Origin: JANNXQ01 sp038238555
Lineage (GTDB): Bacteria > Verrucomicrobiota > Verrucomicrobiia > Chthoniobacterales > Chthoniobacteraceae
Direction of reading: 5' to 3'
Length of the DNA: 8,589 nt
Assembly: GCA_038238555.1 (NCBI GenBank)
Contig: JBBRXP010000221.1
Location: 1-8,589, forward strand
Shown in pieces: positions 1 through 5,546 of the stretch (the first letter of the stretch is position 1; the number at the start of each line of letters is the position of its first letter). Position numbers and translations under genes: made by a program. The notes under the pieces were generated by a model, which was not told where the DNA came from, did not search any database, and saw nothing but the letters and a program-made list of their open reading frames with translations.

Positions 1-370
1 AGTCGTCTTCGGCCCGCATCCGCGCGATTACTCCAAGAAGGTCAACAAAGCCACCAAGCGAATCGCATTTCGCAAGGCGCTCAGCGAGCGAATCAAGTCC
101 GGCGACGTGTTCCTGGTCGATGACTTCAGCGTCAAGAAGCCAAAGACCAAACAGTTTATCGCAGCGATCGAAGCCATTACCGAGGAACCAAAGACTCTCA
201 TCGTTTCCAACGCTTTCGACGAAAATACTTACCTCGCTGCTAGAAACGTGCAGCCCGCGCTCCTCATCACCGCCGCCGAGGTCAATACCGAGCAGTTACT
301 CAATTACCGGAAGATCGTCATCACGGCCGACGCCCTTGCGCAGATCGCCCAACGCCTCGCCAAAAAATGA
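1..370 (+). CDS. rplD: 50S ribosomal protein L4 (C-terminal part; 5' end outside window)
   Basis: Large-subunit protein L4 binds 23S rRNA early in assembly and lines the exit tunnel; in some bacteria it also regulates its own operon. The reading frame is open from base 2 and gives 122 codons to a TGA at 368-370. It begins at the conserved GPHPRDYSKKVNK segment, the usual (G)PxPRDYxxKxNK region near the middle of L4. The rest is the alpha/beta C-terminal half, with DDFSVKKPKTK and the strand LIVSNAFDENTYLAARN. A GTG at 107 is an internal valine, not a start, because the L4-like sequence continues upstream of it. The stop overlaps the rplW start (ATGA), which suggests translational coupling. 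About 80-90 N-terminal residues, including the tunnel loop, lie before the window. Confidence 0.96.
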   Translation, partial: VVFGPHPRDYSKKVNKATKRIAFRKALSERIKSGDVFLVDDFSVKKPKTKQFIAAIEAITEEPKTLIVSNAFDENTYLAARNVQPALLITAAEVNTEQLLNYRKIVITADALAQIAQRLAKK

Positions 371-651
371 ACGCGCCTTACGACATCATTGACACCGTGC
401 GCCTCACCGAGAAGGCCACCCTTCTCGCCGAGAAAGAGAATAAGTACGTCTTCCGAGTGGCGCCGCATGCCAATAAGATTCAGATCAAGCAAGCCATCGA
501 GACGCTCTTCAAAAAGAAGGTGCTCGACGTGAATACTTGTAACTATGCCGGCAAAAAGAAGCGCGAGCGCACCGCCGCCTTCGGCCGCAAACCGCATTGG
601 AAGAAGGCGATCGTCACCCTCAAGAAGGGCGACAAGATAGAGCTCGCTTAA
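367..651 (+). CDS. rplW: 50S ribosomal protein L23
   Basis: L23 sits beside the polypeptide exit and is the docking point for trigger factor and the signal recognition particle. The 94-residue product has the family's length (about 95-100). It shows the opening segment VRLTEKATLLAEKENKYVFRV at about 11-31 and the strand-helix segment NKIQIKQAIETLFKKKVLDVNT at about 36-57. The loop KKKRERTAAFGRKPHWKKA (63-81) precedes the closing strand VTLKKGDKIEL. The ATG overlaps the rplD stop by four bases, and no Shine-Dalgarno sequence precedes it, so reinitiation from rplD is the likely route. The downstream gap to rplB is 13 bases and contains the AACCAAGTA motif. Confidence 0.97.
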   Translation: MNAPYDIIDTVRLTEKATLLAEKENKYVFRVAPHANKIQIKQAIETLFKKKVLDVNTCNYAGKKKRERTAAFGRKPHWKKAIVTLKKGDKIELA

Positions 652-658
652 CCAAGTA
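650..658 (+). repeat. AACCAAGTA junction motif, copy 1 (rplW/rplB)
   Basis: The motif begins in the rplW stop codon and ends six bases before the rplB ATG. The longer string GCTTAACCAAGTAC (646-659) is repeated exactly at 1502-1515. Confidence 0.5.
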
Positions 659-664
659 CCCGTT

Positions 665-1507
665 ATGGCTATCAAGACCTTCCGACCACTTACTCCTGCC
701 AGCCGTTACAAGGCGCTGCCGGGGTTTGATGAGATTACCAAGAGCACGCCCGAGAAGTCGCTCATCGAGACCAAGCATAAGACCGGCGGGCGGAATAACT
801 ATGGGCGCATTACCACGCGGCACATCGGCGGAGGGCACAAGCAGAAGTATCGCATCATTGACTTCAAGCGGAGGAAGCGCGAAGTCGCCGCGGAAGTCGT
901 GGGTATCGAGTATGACCCGAACCGGACTGCGCGCATCGCTTTGCTCAAGTACACAGACGGCGAGAAGGCGTACATCCTCGCGCCTGTCGGTCTGAATGTG
1001 GGGATGAAGGTCGTTGCCAGCGAGAGTGCCGAGCCGCAGGTCGGCAACGCGCTTCCGCTCAAGTCCATCCCGCTCGGCTCCTCCATTCATAACGTCGAAC
1101 TTATCCCCGGAAAGGGTGGCCAGATCGCCCGCAGCGCGGGCCAGCAAGTGATCCTTAGTAACCGCGAGGCGGGTTATGCGCTGGTTAAGTTACCCTCGGG
1201 CGAAATCCGGAAGATTCACGAGAACTGTTACGCGACGATGGGGCAGGTGGGTAACGTCGATCACATGAACGTTTCGAGCGGCAAGGCGGGCCGGAGTCGC
1301 TGGCAGGGCATCCGCCCGACCGTGCGCGGCATGGTAATGAACCCGATCGACCACCCGAATGGCGGCGGCCAGGGTAAGTCGAAAGGCGGCGGCGGACGCC
1401 ATCATCCGATGAGTCCGTGGGGCCAGCTCGCCAAGGGCTTCAAGACCCGCCGCAAGCACAAGCCGAGTAATGGGTTCATCGTAGAACGCCGAAAGAAGAA
1501 AGCTTAA
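665..1507 (+). CDS. rplB: 50S ribosomal protein L2
   Basis: L2 is a primary 23S rRNA binder needed for subunit association and peptidyl-transferase function. The 280-residue product (E. coli 273) is full length: N-terminal FRPLTPASRYK, the RNA-binding core GRNNYGRITTRHIGGGHKQKYR (about 42-63), then an OB/SH3 core and the C-terminal NPIDHPNGGGQG...SPWG segment. The functionally important histidine of the DHP motif (E. coli His229, mature numbering) is present as His230. The next conserved histidine of the usual DHPHGGGEG is Asn232 here, and the following loop is lengthened and glycine-rich (GQGKSKGGGGRHHPMSPWG). No Shine-Dalgarno is visible; the leader is TAACCAAGTAC then CCGTT before ATG. Confidence 0.98.
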   Translation: MAIKTFRPLTPASRYKALPGFDEITKSTPEKSLIETKHKTGGRNNYGRITTRHIGGGHKQKYRIIDFKRRKREVAAEVVGIEYDPNRTARIALLKYTDGEKAYILAPVGLNVGMKVVASESAEPQVGNALPLKSIPLGSSIHNVELIPGKGGQIARSAGQQVILSNREAGYALVKLPSGEIRKIHENCYATMGQVGNVDHMNVSSGKAGRSRWQGIRPTVRGMVMNPIDHPNGGGQGKSKGGGGRHHPMSPWGQLAKGFKTRRKHKPSNGFIVERRKKKA

Positions 1508-1514
1508 CCAAGTA
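1506..1514 (+). repeat. AACCAAGTA junction motif, copy 2 (rplB/rpsS)
   Basis: The motif begins in the rplB stop codon and ends ten bases before the rpsS ATG. It is part of the 14-base identity with the rplW/rplB junction. Confidence 0.5.
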
Positions 1515-1524
1515 CTTATAAGTT

Positions 1525-1803
1525 ATGGGTCGTTCGCTAAAAAAGGGTCCGTTTGTCGATGGTCATCTCGAAGAGAAGATCGACAAGATGAGCGCCGCCA
1601 GCATCAAGAAGCCGATCAAGACCTGGTCGCGGCGTTCGACCATTACGCCGGACTTCGTGGGCCACACTTTTCTGGTCCACAACGGGAAAATTTTTAACTC
1701 CGTCTTTGTGACGGAGAACATGGTGGGGCACAAGCTCGGAGAATTTTCGCCCACGCGAATCTTCAAGAAGCATGGGTCGCACACCGCCAAGGTAACCAAG
1801 TAA
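1525..1803 (+). CDS. rpsS: 30S ribosomal protein S19
   Basis: S19 is in the head of the small subunit, forms a pair with S13 and contacts the A-site region. The 92-residue product begins with the family signature GRSLKKGPFVDGHLEEKI. It contains KPIKTWSRRSTITPDFVGHTFLVHNG at about 29-54 and the C-terminal signature VTENMVGHKLGEFSPTRIF at 62-80. It ends in a short basic tail, KKHGSHTAKVTK. In most bacteria rplV follows immediately; here the stop is followed after 28 bases by a non-ribosomal gene. The leader shares 14 bases (GCTTAACCAAGTAC) with the rplW/rplB junction, and no Shine-Dalgarno is seen. Confidence 0.98.
   Translation: MGRSLKKGPFVDGHLEEKIDKMSAASIKKPIKTWSRRSTITPDFVGHTFLVHNGKIFNSVFVTENMVGHKLGEFSPTRIFKKHGSHTAKVTK
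1794..1802 (+). repeat. AACCAAGTA junction motif, copy 3 (end of rpsS)
   Basis: Here the motif spans the last two sense codons and most of the stop (ACC AAG TAA), so it is placed differently relative to the stop than copies 1 and 2. The next ATG is 29 bases downstream. Confidence 0.4.
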
Positions 1804-1831
1804 GCGGAGCACCGGCCGGGTAACGAGAGAC

Positions 1832-2641
1832 ATGCAAACTTACCTCCCGATACTCGGACAGATACTCAGCGTATTGGCCGCCGGCTTATGGCTGCCGGGC
1901 GTTGCAAGATGCGAGGAGCGGCCGAAGAGTTCTTTGCCAGAGTTGGATATAGAACGTGCCGAGTTAAAGGTGACTCTCGACAAAGCCATCGAGGATAACC
2001 GCCAACTCCGGGCCGCGCTCGCCGAGACTTCTGGAACGCTGAGCGAGATGCGGAAGAACCTCGCCGCGACCAACGGCGAGACCGAAGTCTTCCGCCGCCA
2101 GGCGCTCGAACTTAAAAAGCGCTTCGAAGCGCTCGGCTCGAGCGCGACTGGCGACACGAAGAAGATCGAACAGCGCCTCCTGACCGCGGTAAGCGACCTT
2201 CAGCAGCTCGAAGCCGATAAGAAGCTGCTCTCCGAGGCGCTCGTGCGACTCAGTGAAACCATCCTGCGCTTCTCCAGGTCTGTTACTTCGGGCGATCCCG
2301 AAGCCCGCCTCGCTCTGGAAGCAGAGATGCGCAACGCGAACCAAGCGCTCGGAGTCGCCCCACCGCTGGCAGTCGATGCGACCGCCGTGCCGTCGACCTT
2401 GACGGACGGGATGGTTATTAGTGTGAAGGAAGACCTCGCGCTGGTAGTTATCAACCTCGGCAGCAAGCAGGGTGTGAAAGTGGGGATGCCTTTCCAGGTG
2501 ATCCGCGAAGACCGCACTGTAGGCACAGTCCGCGTAGTCGAAGTGCGGGAAAAACTCGCCGGCGCTGTCATTCAAAATCTAAGTCTCGAAAACGACCATA
2601 TCAAAGTAGGTGACCGCCTAAGAGTCGCCGCCCAGCGTTAA
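1832..2641 (+). CDS. Predicted exported coiled-coil protein with C-terminal beta-barrel-like domain, inserted in the S10 cluster
   Basis: I do not recognise this 269-residue protein as any ribosomal protein. Seen in sequence: an N-terminal hydrophobic stretch (residues 5-25, LPILGQILSVLAAGLWLPGVA) that looks like an export signal or membrane anchor, though it lacks the usual basic residues in front; Cys27 follows, but Arg26 does not fit a lipobox. Residues about 38-175 are rich in Glu, Lys, Leu, Ala and Arg with heptad-like spacing, a probable coiled coil. A Pro/Ala linker (176-190) leads to a Gly/Val-rich beta domain (191-268) with ALVVINLGSKQGVKVGMPF and IKVGDRLRV. The INLGSxxGVxxGMxFxV pattern recalls FlgT C-terminal or MreC-type barrels (inference). 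ATG 1832 is the only plausible start: an in-frame TAA lies at 1793 with no ATG, GTG or TTG between. Base composition resembles its neighbours. It probably acts in the envelope; its role is unknown. Confidence 0.85.
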   Translation: MQTYLPILGQILSVLAAGLWLPGVARCEERPKSSLPELDIERAELKVTLDKAIEDNRQLRAALAETSGTLSEMRKNLAATNGETEVFRRQALELKKRFEALGSSATGDTKKIEQRLLTAVSDLQQLEADKKLLSEALVRLSETILRFSRSVTSGDPEARLALEAEMRNANQALGVAPPLAVDATAVPSTLTDGMVISVKEDLALVVINLGSKQGVKVGMPFQVIREDRTVGTVRVVEVREKLAGAVIQNLSLENDHIKVGDRLRVAAQR

Positions 2642-2656
2642 AACCTTTCCATCTTA

Positions 2657-2718
2657 TCTTACTCCTGCTCTTGCTCTTGCTCTCTCCGAGACCGAGCGAA
2701 ACGGGAGCAAGAGTAAGA
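2657..2718. repeat. Imperfect inverted repeat made of TCTTGC-like hexamers in the gap before rplV
   Basis: The 91-base gap between the exported-protein gene and rplV starts with a pyrimidine-rich tract in which GCTCTT repeats in tandem (2667-2684, last copy GCTCTC). TCTTACTCCTGCTC (2657-2670) pairs with GAGCAAGAGTAAGA (2705-2718) at 13 of 14 positions. Two overlapping copies of CTCTTGCTC (2668-2676 and 2674-2682) can also pair exactly with GAGCAAGAG (2705-2713), so several hairpins compete. The loop is about 34 bases. No T-run follows, so it is not a classical intrinsic terminator. It could be an RNA-level attenuator or processing site, or a copy of a dispersed intergenic repeat. Confidence 0.6.
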
Positions 2719-2732
2719 ATTAAGAAACTACC

Positions 2733-3203
2733 ATGCAGATCAAATCCATCTATCGAGGCGCCCGCATCTCAGCATTCAAATGCCGGGAGGTGACGCGCGA
2801 GATTCAGGGCCTGCCCGTCGCGGCGGCCCTCGATATCCTCGCATTCACTCCGCGCAAGGCCGCCGCCATGGTTACCAAGACGCTCAAGAGCGCGATCGCC
2901 AACGCGGAGAATAATAACAACCTGCGGGCAGACAAACTCGTCGTGCAGGAAGCCACGGTCGGCGAAGGCCAGACCCTCAAGCGCTCCCAACCCAAGGCGC
3001 GCGGCAGCGCCGGCCCGATCCGCAAGCGTTCTTCCAACATCCGCATTATTTTAACCGACGAGATCGAGATCAAGAAACGCGAGCCGAGAAAGCCAAAGAA
3101 GAGAAGGACAACGAAACCCGCGGCGAAGAAGAAAGCCCGTCCCTCTTCTCCCGCAGCCGAAGCTCCGGCCCCGGCGGCTGAGCAAAGCATTACTCAAGAA
3201 TAA
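2733..3203 (+). CDS. rplV: 50S ribosomal protein L22 with long C-terminal extension
   Basis: L22 contacts all 23S rRNA domains, and its beta-hairpin lines the exit tunnel. The core (residues 1 to about 113) matches the family: YRGARISAFKCREVTREI, KAAAMVTKTLKSAIANAENN at 42-61, and the hairpin region VGEGQTLKRSQPKARGSAGPIRKRSSNIRI (about 76-105). The usual KRTSHI near the end reads KRSSNI. After the core comes an unusual tail of about 43 residues, first basic (KKREPRKPKKRRTTKPAAKKK), then Ala/Pro/Glu-rich (SSPAAEAPAPAAEQ). At 156 residues it is well above the roughly 110 of E. coli. No Shine-Dalgarno is evident; the start is chosen because it gives the standard N-terminus. The 91-base upstream gap is the longest between genes in the window. 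Confidence 0.96.
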   Translation: MQIKSIYRGARISAFKCREVTREIQGLPVAAALDILAFTPRKAAAMVTKTLKSAIANAENNNNLRADKLVVQEATVGEGQTLKRSQPKARGSAGPIRKRSSNIRIILTDEIEIKKREPRKPKKRRTTKPAAKKKARPSSPAAEAPAPAAEQSITQE

Positions 3204-3205
3204 CT

Positions 3206-3925
3206 ATGGGTCAGAAAGTCAATCCAGTTGGTTTCCGCCTGGCGGTAAATCGTGAATGGCGCTCGCGTTGGTTTGCGTCGCCCAAGGAACTTCCCGATTT
3301 CCTCCACTCGGATCTTAAGATCCGCCAGTATGTGAAGGAGAAGCTCAAGCTTGCCGCGGTGTCCAAGGTAGTGATCGAGCGGGCATGGAATAGCATCCGA
3401 GTAACTATCTTCACGGCTCGACCGGGGATAGTGATCGGGCGCAAGGGTGCGGAGATCGAGAAGATGACCGAGGAGATCGGCAAGATGTCGGGCGGTAAGT
3501 CAGTAAAAATCGACATCCAGGAAATCAAGACCCCAGAACTCGACGCGCAGCTCGTCGCGGAAAATGTGGCGCTGCAAATCGAGCGACGCATCAGCTTTCG
3601 CCGGGCGATGAAAAAGAGCATCCAGCAGACGATGGAGTTTGGCGCGCAAGGCGTGAAGCTGCGTTGCGCGGGCCGGCTCGGCGGCGCGGAAATCAGCCGC
3701 GCGGAATGGTATCGCGAAGGTAAGATCCCGCTGCATACTTTGCGCACGCCGATCGACTACGGCTTTGCGGAAGCCAACACCGTGTATGGCAAGATCGGAG
3801 TGAAATGCTGGCTTTGTAAGCCGGAAGGCGGCACCGACACCGCGCCGCCCGAACGCCGGGAACGCGAGCGCGACCGCGAGGCCGCGCCTGCTCCCGCAGC
3901 CGAACCGGCCGCTGAGACTAAGTAA
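3206..3925 (+). CDS. rpsC: 30S ribosomal protein S3
   Basis: S3 forms part of the mRNA entry channel and contributes to ribosomal helicase activity. The 239-residue product has the N-terminal signature GQKVNPVGFRL and a type II KH domain with the GIVIGRKGAEIEKM loop at about 74-87. The basic stretch FRRAMKK (131-137) aligns with the entry-channel helicase residues of E. coli S3. The C-terminal domain has the signature GRLGGAEISRAEWYREGKIP (156-175) and TPIDYGFAEANTVYGKIGVK. A charged then Ala/Pro/Glu-rich tail follows (ERRERERDREAAPAPAAEPAAETK). The tail shares an in-frame 14-base identity with the L22 tail. The start lies two bases after the rplV stop, so translation is probably coupled. Confidence 0.98.
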   Translation: MGQKVNPVGFRLAVNREWRSRWFASPKELPDFLHSDLKIRQYVKEKLKLAAVSKVVIERAWNSIRVTIFTARPGIVIGRKGAEIEKMTEEIGKMSGGKSVKIDIQEIKTPELDAQLVAENVALQIERRISFRRAMKKSIQQTMEFGAQGVKLRCAGRLGGAEISRAEWYREGKIPLHTLRTPIDYGFAEANTVYGKIGVKCWLCKPEGGTDTAPPERRERERDREAAPAPAAEPAAETK

Positions 3926-3931
3926 CATTTA

Positions 3932-3937
3932 AGAGGA
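3932..3937 (+). promoter_or_regulatory. Shine-Dalgarno sequence for rplP
   Basis: AGAGGA lies nine bases before the ATG at 3947. It is one of only two clear Shine-Dalgarno sequences in the window. It supports the ATG at 3947 over the in-frame ATG at 3956, which would be 18 bases away. Confidence 0.75.
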
Positions 3938-3946
3938 AATCCAGCC

Positions 3947-4363
3947 ATGCCCTTGATGCCCAAACGAGTGAAGTATCGCAAGAGCCAGCGCGGCAGCCGC
4001 GCCGGCACGGCTTCACGCAATATCACCATCGACTTCGGCGCGTTTGCGCTCCAGACCCTCGAGCGGGCCTGGATCACCAATACCCAGATCGAAGCCGCGC
4101 GCGTGGCCCTTACTCGCAACATGAAGCGCAAGGGAAAGCTCTGGATTCGTATCTTCCCGGATAAGTCAGTAACTTCCCGCCCGCCGGAAACTCGAATGGG
4201 TAAGGGTAAAGGCGCGCCCGAGTACTGGGTGGCGACCATCCGACCGGGTAACATACTTTTTGAGCTCGACGGCGTATCCGAGACCGTGGCCCGCGAGTCG
4301 TTGCGCCTCGCCGCGGACAAGCTTCCCGTGCGCACCCGATTCCTTACCCGCCGCCACGCCTGA
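3947..4363 (+). CDS. rplP: 50S ribosomal protein L16
   Basis: L16 binds near the A site and the 5S rRNA and organises the aminoacyl-tRNA binding region. The 138-residue product has the N-terminal LMPKRVKYRKSQRG (here preceded by MP) and the segment LERAWITNTQIEAARVALTR at about 38-57. It also has GKLWIRIFPDKSVT (63-76) and the very conserved ETRMGKGKGAPEYWVA (81-96); the arginine of that motif is the residue hydroxylated in E. coli L16. It ends in RESLRLAADKLPVRTRF. Length is normal. A Shine-Dalgarno sequence precedes it by nine bases. The stop (TGA) is three bases from the rpmC start. Confidence 0.98.
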   Translation: MPLMPKRVKYRKSQRGSRAGTASRNITIDFGAFALQTLERAWITNTQIEAARVALTRNMKRKGKLWIRIFPDKSVTSRPPETRMGKGKGAPEYWVATIRPGNILFELDGVSETVARESLRLAADKLPVRTRFLTRRHA

Positions 4364-4366
4364 CTT

Positions 4367-4570
4367 ATGAAAGTAAAAGAGATTCGCGAGCTAAGCCTCA
4401 AAGACCTCGCCGCTCGCAAGCGGGAGTTACACGAGGAGACATTTCATCTCCGCCTGCAACAGCAGAGCGGCCAGCTCGAGAAGCCGAGCCAGATTCGCGC
4501 GTTGCGTCGCGAGATCGCGCGGCTCGAAAGCGAGACCACCGCAAAGACCCGCGCCGCCGCAACCAAGTAA
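4367..4570 (+). CDS. rpmC: 50S ribosomal protein L29
   Basis: L29 is a small helical protein near the exit tunnel that contacts L23. The 67-residue product has the family pattern: the N-terminal helix KVKEIRELSLKDLAARKREL, the segment EETFHLRLQQQSGQLEKPSQIRALRREIARL (24-53), and a short Ala/Thr/Lys tail. It lies between rplP and rpsQ as in nearly all bacteria, with three-base gaps on each side. The start context is ACTTATG with no Shine-Dalgarno. Its last codons and stop (ACC AAG TAA) fall within an AACCAAGTA motif. Confidence 0.95.
   Translation: MKVKEIRELSLKDLAARKRELHEETFHLRLQQQSGQLEKPSQIRALRREIARLESETTAKTRAAATK
4561..4569 (+). repeat. AACCAAGTA junction motif, copy 4 (rpmC/rpsQ)
   Basis: The motif spans ACC AAG TAA at the end of rpmC and ends four bases before the rpsQ ATG. 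A shortened copy, TAACCAAG, lies at 6528-6535 between rpsH and rplF. Confidence 0.45.
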
Positions 4571-4573
4571 CCC

Positions 4574-4855
4574 ATGAGCGAAGAGACCACCCCCATCGAT
4601 GCGGCGCCGTCCCGCGGACTGCGCAAGGAGCGCGTCGGCGAAGTCGTATCCACCAAGATGAAGAAGACCGCCGTGGTCGAAACCACCACGCGCGTGCCGC
4701 ACGCGAAGTTTGGAAAGATCATCAAGCACTTGAAGCGCTTCCACGTTCACGACGAAGAAAGCAAGGCGCAGGTCGGCGACACCGTGCGCATCGCCGAGAC
4801 GCGCCCCCTTTCCAAGCTCAAGCGCTGGCGGCTGGTTGAAATCATTAAACACTAG
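4574..4855 (+). CDS. rpsQ: 30S ribosomal protein S17
   Basis: S17 is an OB-fold protein that binds 16S rRNA early in assembly of the 30S body. The 93-residue product has the conserved core RGLRKERVGEVVSTKMKKTAVV (14-35), the segment HAKFGKIIKHLKRFHVHDEE (43-62), and the C-terminal signature GDTVRIAETRPLSKLKRWRLVEI (68-90). An N-terminal extension of about 13 residues (MSEETTPIDAAPS) precedes the core, making it somewhat longer than the roughly 84 residues of E. coli S17. The start is three bases from the rpmC stop and lacks a Shine-Dalgarno. Confidence 0.97.
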   Translation: MSEETTPIDAAPSRGLRKERVGEVVSTKMKKTAVVETTTRVPHAKFGKIIKHLKRFHVHDEESKAQVGDTVRIAETRPLSKLKRWRLVEIIKH

Positions 4856-4879
4856 CGTAAACTCCGCGCCCCATTTCTT

Positions 4880-5248
4880 ATGCTCCAGATTCGTTCGAGA
4901 CTCGATGTAGCCGATAACACCGGCGCCCGCATGGCCAAGATGATCGGCGTCATCGGGAAAAAGAATTCGCTCAATGCCGGCATCGGCGACGTCATCACCG
5001 CGCACATCCGCGAGGCATCCGCCGGTGGCACGGTGAAGAAGGGCGAAGTGGTCCGCGCCGTCGTCGTCCGCACGCGGCATCCCATCAAGCGCGACGACGG
5101 GAGTTATCTGCGCTTCGATAACAACGCGATCGTCATCATCGACAAGGATCTCAACCCGCGCGGCACCCGCATCTTCGGACCGGTGGCGCGCGAGCTCCGC
5201 GAGAAGAACTTCATGAAGATCGTCTCGCTCGCCCCGGAGGTGCTGTAA
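4880..5248 (+). CDS. rplN: 50S ribosomal protein L14
   Basis: L14 lies at the subunit interface and helps form the intersubunit bridge with 16S rRNA; it is also the docking surface of the silencing factor RsfS. The product is 122 residues, the near-invariant bacterial length. It has SRLDVADNTGARMAKMIGVIG at about 6-26, the signature segment GTVKKGEVVRAVVVRTRHPIKRDDGSYLRFDNNA (50-83), and the ending GTRIFGPVARELREKNFMKIVSLAPEVL. The 24-base leader has no Shine-Dalgarno and ends TTCTTATG. The stop TAA overlaps the rplX ATG by one base, and a Shine-Dalgarno for rplX lies within its last codons. Confidence 0.98.
   Translation: MLQIRSRLDVADNTGARMAKMIGVIGKKNSLNAGIGDVITAHIREASAGGTVKKGEVVRAVVVRTRHPIKRDDGSYLRFDNNAIVIIDKDLNPRGTRIFGPVARELREKNFMKIVSLAPEVL
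5236..5242 (+). promoter_or_regulatory. Shine-Dalgarno sequence for rplX
   Basis: GGAGGTG, a near-complete anti-Shine-Dalgarno match, lies five bases before the rplX ATG (5248) inside the final codons of rplN. Together with the TAATG stop-start overlap it indicates tight coupling of L14 and L24 synthesis. Most other genes in the window have no such sequence. Confidence 0.8.
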
Positions 5249-5538
5249 TGAGCCGCCCGAGTTTTCACGTGAAGAAGGGGGACCAAGTGCAGGTAATCAC
5301 CGGCAACCACAAGGGTGCGGCGGGTAAGATACTGCAAGTGCTCCGGAAGAAGCAGCAGGTGCTTATCGAAGGCGTGCGGCTCATCAAGAAGCACGTCCGC
5401 AAGTCGCAGGACAATCCTCAGGGAGCCATCGTCCAACGCGAGGGGCCGATCCACATTTCCAACGTCAAGCTGGTCGAAGCCGCTGAGAAGAGCAGCAAGA
5501 CGACCAAGGCGAAGAGTAAGTCCAAAAAGAAAACCTAG
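5248..5538 (+). CDS. rplX: 50S ribosomal protein L24
   Basis: L24 initiates 50S assembly by binding the 5' region of 23S rRNA. The 96-residue product carries the KOW motif near its N-terminus (KKGDQVQVITGNHKGAAGKI, 9-28), followed by VRLIKKHVRKSQDNPQGAIV (43-62) and the segment EGPIHISNVKLV (65-76). It ends in a short lysine/serine-rich tail (KSSKTTKAKSKSKKKT). The length is typical. The ATG overlaps the rplN stop as TAATG and is preceded by a strong GGAGGTG. The gap to rplE is eight bases. Confidence 0.97.
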   Translation: MSRPSFHVKKGDQVQVITGNHKGAAGKILQVLRKKQQVLIEGVRLIKKHVRKSQDNPQGAIVQREGPIHISNVKLVEAAEKSSKTTKAKSKSKKKT

Positions 5539-5546
5539 TTACCTTT

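Noticed and set aside
107..370. GTG at 107 as the start of a short gene
   Set aside because: The frame is open upstream to the window edge and encodes conserved L4 sequence (GPHPRDYSKKVNK), so the GTG is an internal valine.
1910..1925. Lipoprotein attachment site at Cys27 of the exported coiled-coil protein
   Set aside because: The residues before the cysteine are VAR. Arginine at -1 does not fit the lipobox, which needs a small residue such as Gly or Ala.
1964..2575. 203-codon minus-strand frame opposite the exported coiled-coil gene
   Set aside because: The plus-strand frame has a signal peptide, a coiled coil and a coherent beta domain, and it matches the operon direction. The antisense frame shows nothing comparable.
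2642..2732. Internal promoter in front of rplV
   Set aside because: TAAGAAT at 2714 could pass as a -10 box, but no suitable -35 lies at 16-18 bases, so I do not call it.
4427..5080. 217-codon minus-strand frame opposite rpmC, rpsQ and rplN
   Set aside because: It is an antisense shadow of three conserved genes with no domain-like sequence.
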